A DNA stretch of 31,502 bases from Candidatus Desantisiibacteriota bacterium (GTDB taxonomy: Bacteria > UBA9089 > CG2-30-40-21), in contig JACQYP010000097.1 of assembly GCA_016208205.1 (NCBI GenBank), forward strand, positions 1 to 31,502. Direction: 5' to 3'. Position 1 is the stretch's first letter. Each line of letters opens with the position of its first letter. The translations under genes were made by a program, and so were the position numbers. This document shows positions 30,592-31,502 of this stretch, piece after piece. A model generated the notes under the pieces. The model was not told the DNA's origin. It did not search any database and saw only the letters and a program-made list of their open reading frames with translations.

Positions 30592-31502
30592 ATGTTCTTA
30601 CGACCTACCATTGGATTCAAGCTTATAACCTCAGTCAGTCTTTTAGTAATCAGTCTTGCTGTGGTTTTGAGCAGTTTTTTTGTTTACAATCAGAAGATGA
30701 TTATTGAGAATGAACTTCAAAATCGAGGGTTGGCTTTGTCTAAAAATCTGGCTTATAATAGTGAGTATGGGCTGCTTTTTAAGAATAAAGAAATGCTTGA
30801 TAAGCTTGCTCAGGATACACTTAAAAACAATGATATAGCTTTCGTAGCTGTTTGCGATCAAAATAGTAAAATTATCTCCTATTCTGCCCATTCAACCATG
30901 TGGATGGATTTCCTCAAGACTATCAAAACCCCTCATTCTGCTGCCAATCAATACTCTTATAAGGGGATTGGGGTTTATGACATTAGTACCCCTATCTTTA
31001 CCACAAAGGAAATAAATAGAGGTGAAGAGTTAATCTTTGATAGCAATGATAACAAGATTGGTCAAACAAAATATGTTAACATTGGGTTTGCCCGAATAGG
31101 GGTATTGCTTGAGAATAAAGAGAAAGCTGTAAAAAACATACAAATGATCGCCTTTTTTATCTCTCTTTCCGTTATACTTGGTGGAATAGTATGGACTGTA
31201 TTGTTAACCAGAAGGATTACCATTCCAATAAAACAATTGGCAAGGATGACTAAAAGTGTAGCTGAAGGAGATTATTCATGCTATTGTATAAATAGAAAAA
31301 GGAGGCATGATGAGATTGGAGATCTTGCCTCTTCCTTTAATACTATGACTGAAGAATTAGCCAAATCAAGTAGACAAATAGAAGATTATACCCAAAACCT
31401 TGAAAATATGGTGGAGACTCGCACCTCTGAATTAAAGGATGCAAACGAGCGGTTAAAAAAACTTGATGAGCTAAAAACCAACTTTCTCCAGGTAGCAACC
31501 CA
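30592..31502 (+). CDS. Membrane sensor kinase with HAMP domain (3' end outside window)
   Basis: The reading frame is open from ATG 30592 to the window end (303 codons). It encodes a first membrane helix (about 11-31), a 150-residue periplasmic sensor region and a second helix (about 184-205). A HAMP domain follows (about 206-258, ITIPIKQLARMTKSVAEGDYS...RRHDEIGDLASSFNTMTEEL). A coiled-coil (ENMVETRTSELKDANERLKKLDELKTNFLQVAT) leads into what is usually the phospho-acceptor domain of a histidine kinase, so the catalytic part lies beyond the window. A diguanylate cyclase or other output cannot be excluded. TGAGGTG precedes the start. Confidence 0.85.
   Translation, partial: MFLRPTIGFKLITSVSLLVISLAVVLSSFFVYNQKMIIENELQNRGLALSKNLAYNSEYGLLFKNKEMLDKLAQDTLKNNDIAFVAVCDQNSKIISYSAHSTMWMDFLKTIKTPHSAANQYSYKGIGVYDISTPIFTTKEINRGEELIFDSNDNKIGQTKYVNIGFARIGVLLENKEKAVKNIQMIAFFISLSVILGGIVWTVLLTRRITIPIKQLARMTKSVAEGDYSCYCINRKRRHDEIGDLASSFNTMTEELAKSSRQIEDYTQNLENMVETRTSELKDANERLKKLDELKTNFLQVAT

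Overview
This window is one continuous stretch (about 40% GC by eye) from a diderm bacterium. The evidence for an outer membrane is a TonB-dependent receptor, an MlaE/F/D-type lipid transporter and type IV pilin-like genes. No rRNA, tRNA or CRISPR array was seen. The DHH-type tRNA nucleotidyltransferase and the very dense palindromic intergenic repeats resemble uncultured groundwater candidate phyla. That placement is an impression, not something the sequence proves.

Layout. 1-7.5 kb: accD (minus), a Nudix hydrolase, rplI-dnaB, the mlaE-mlaF-mlaD transporter and an endonuclease III relative. 7.7-13.5 kb (minus): a Trm112-like/methyltransferase fusion and three minor-pilin genes (PilW-, PilV- and PilX-like), the PilV-like one fused to an extra N-terminal membrane protein. 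13.7-15.1 kb: hslU, divergent from the pilin genes and without hslV. 15.4-17.9 kb (minus): a membrane-anchored TPR protein and a dCMP deaminase. 18.1-21.6 kb: two conserved small genes, a secreted M6 metalloprotease and a HicB/HicA toxin-antitoxin pair running into recN. 23.5-26.0 kb (minus): a DHH/poly(A)-polymerase fusion (tRNA nucleotidyltransferase). 26.2-31.5 kb: a zinc alcohol dehydrogenase, a broken antitoxin, then a TonB receptor, an ABC-type binding protein and a HAMP sensor kinase that runs off the end.

The most striking feature is the repeat landscape. Almost every intergenic gap holds an inverted repeat. Several are built from 7-bp units (TATTCTG, AATGCGG, ACAACCT, GGTCAGT, ATTCGCG) that differ between loci but share the period and the foldback layout. 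A second class has GTAGGG...CCCTAC borders around short GC-rich palindromes. Both classes also lie inside genes: recN carries two in-frame insertions, the tRNA nucleotidyltransferase three plus a repeat-derived tail, and the alcohol dehydrogenase one. Where the GTAGGG border meets a gene end it supplies the TAG stop codon (four genes). A third element, about 205 bp with 18-bp terminal inverted repeats, sits immediately after hslU, and a second copy sits after accD.

Promoters are recognisable. Many gaps contain TTGACA/TTGNNN-N17-TATAAT-like pairs, including divergent pairs at pilX/hslU and at the nucleotidyltransferase/dehydrogenase gap. Most starts have clear AGGAGG-type ribosome binding sites; the exceptions are noted.
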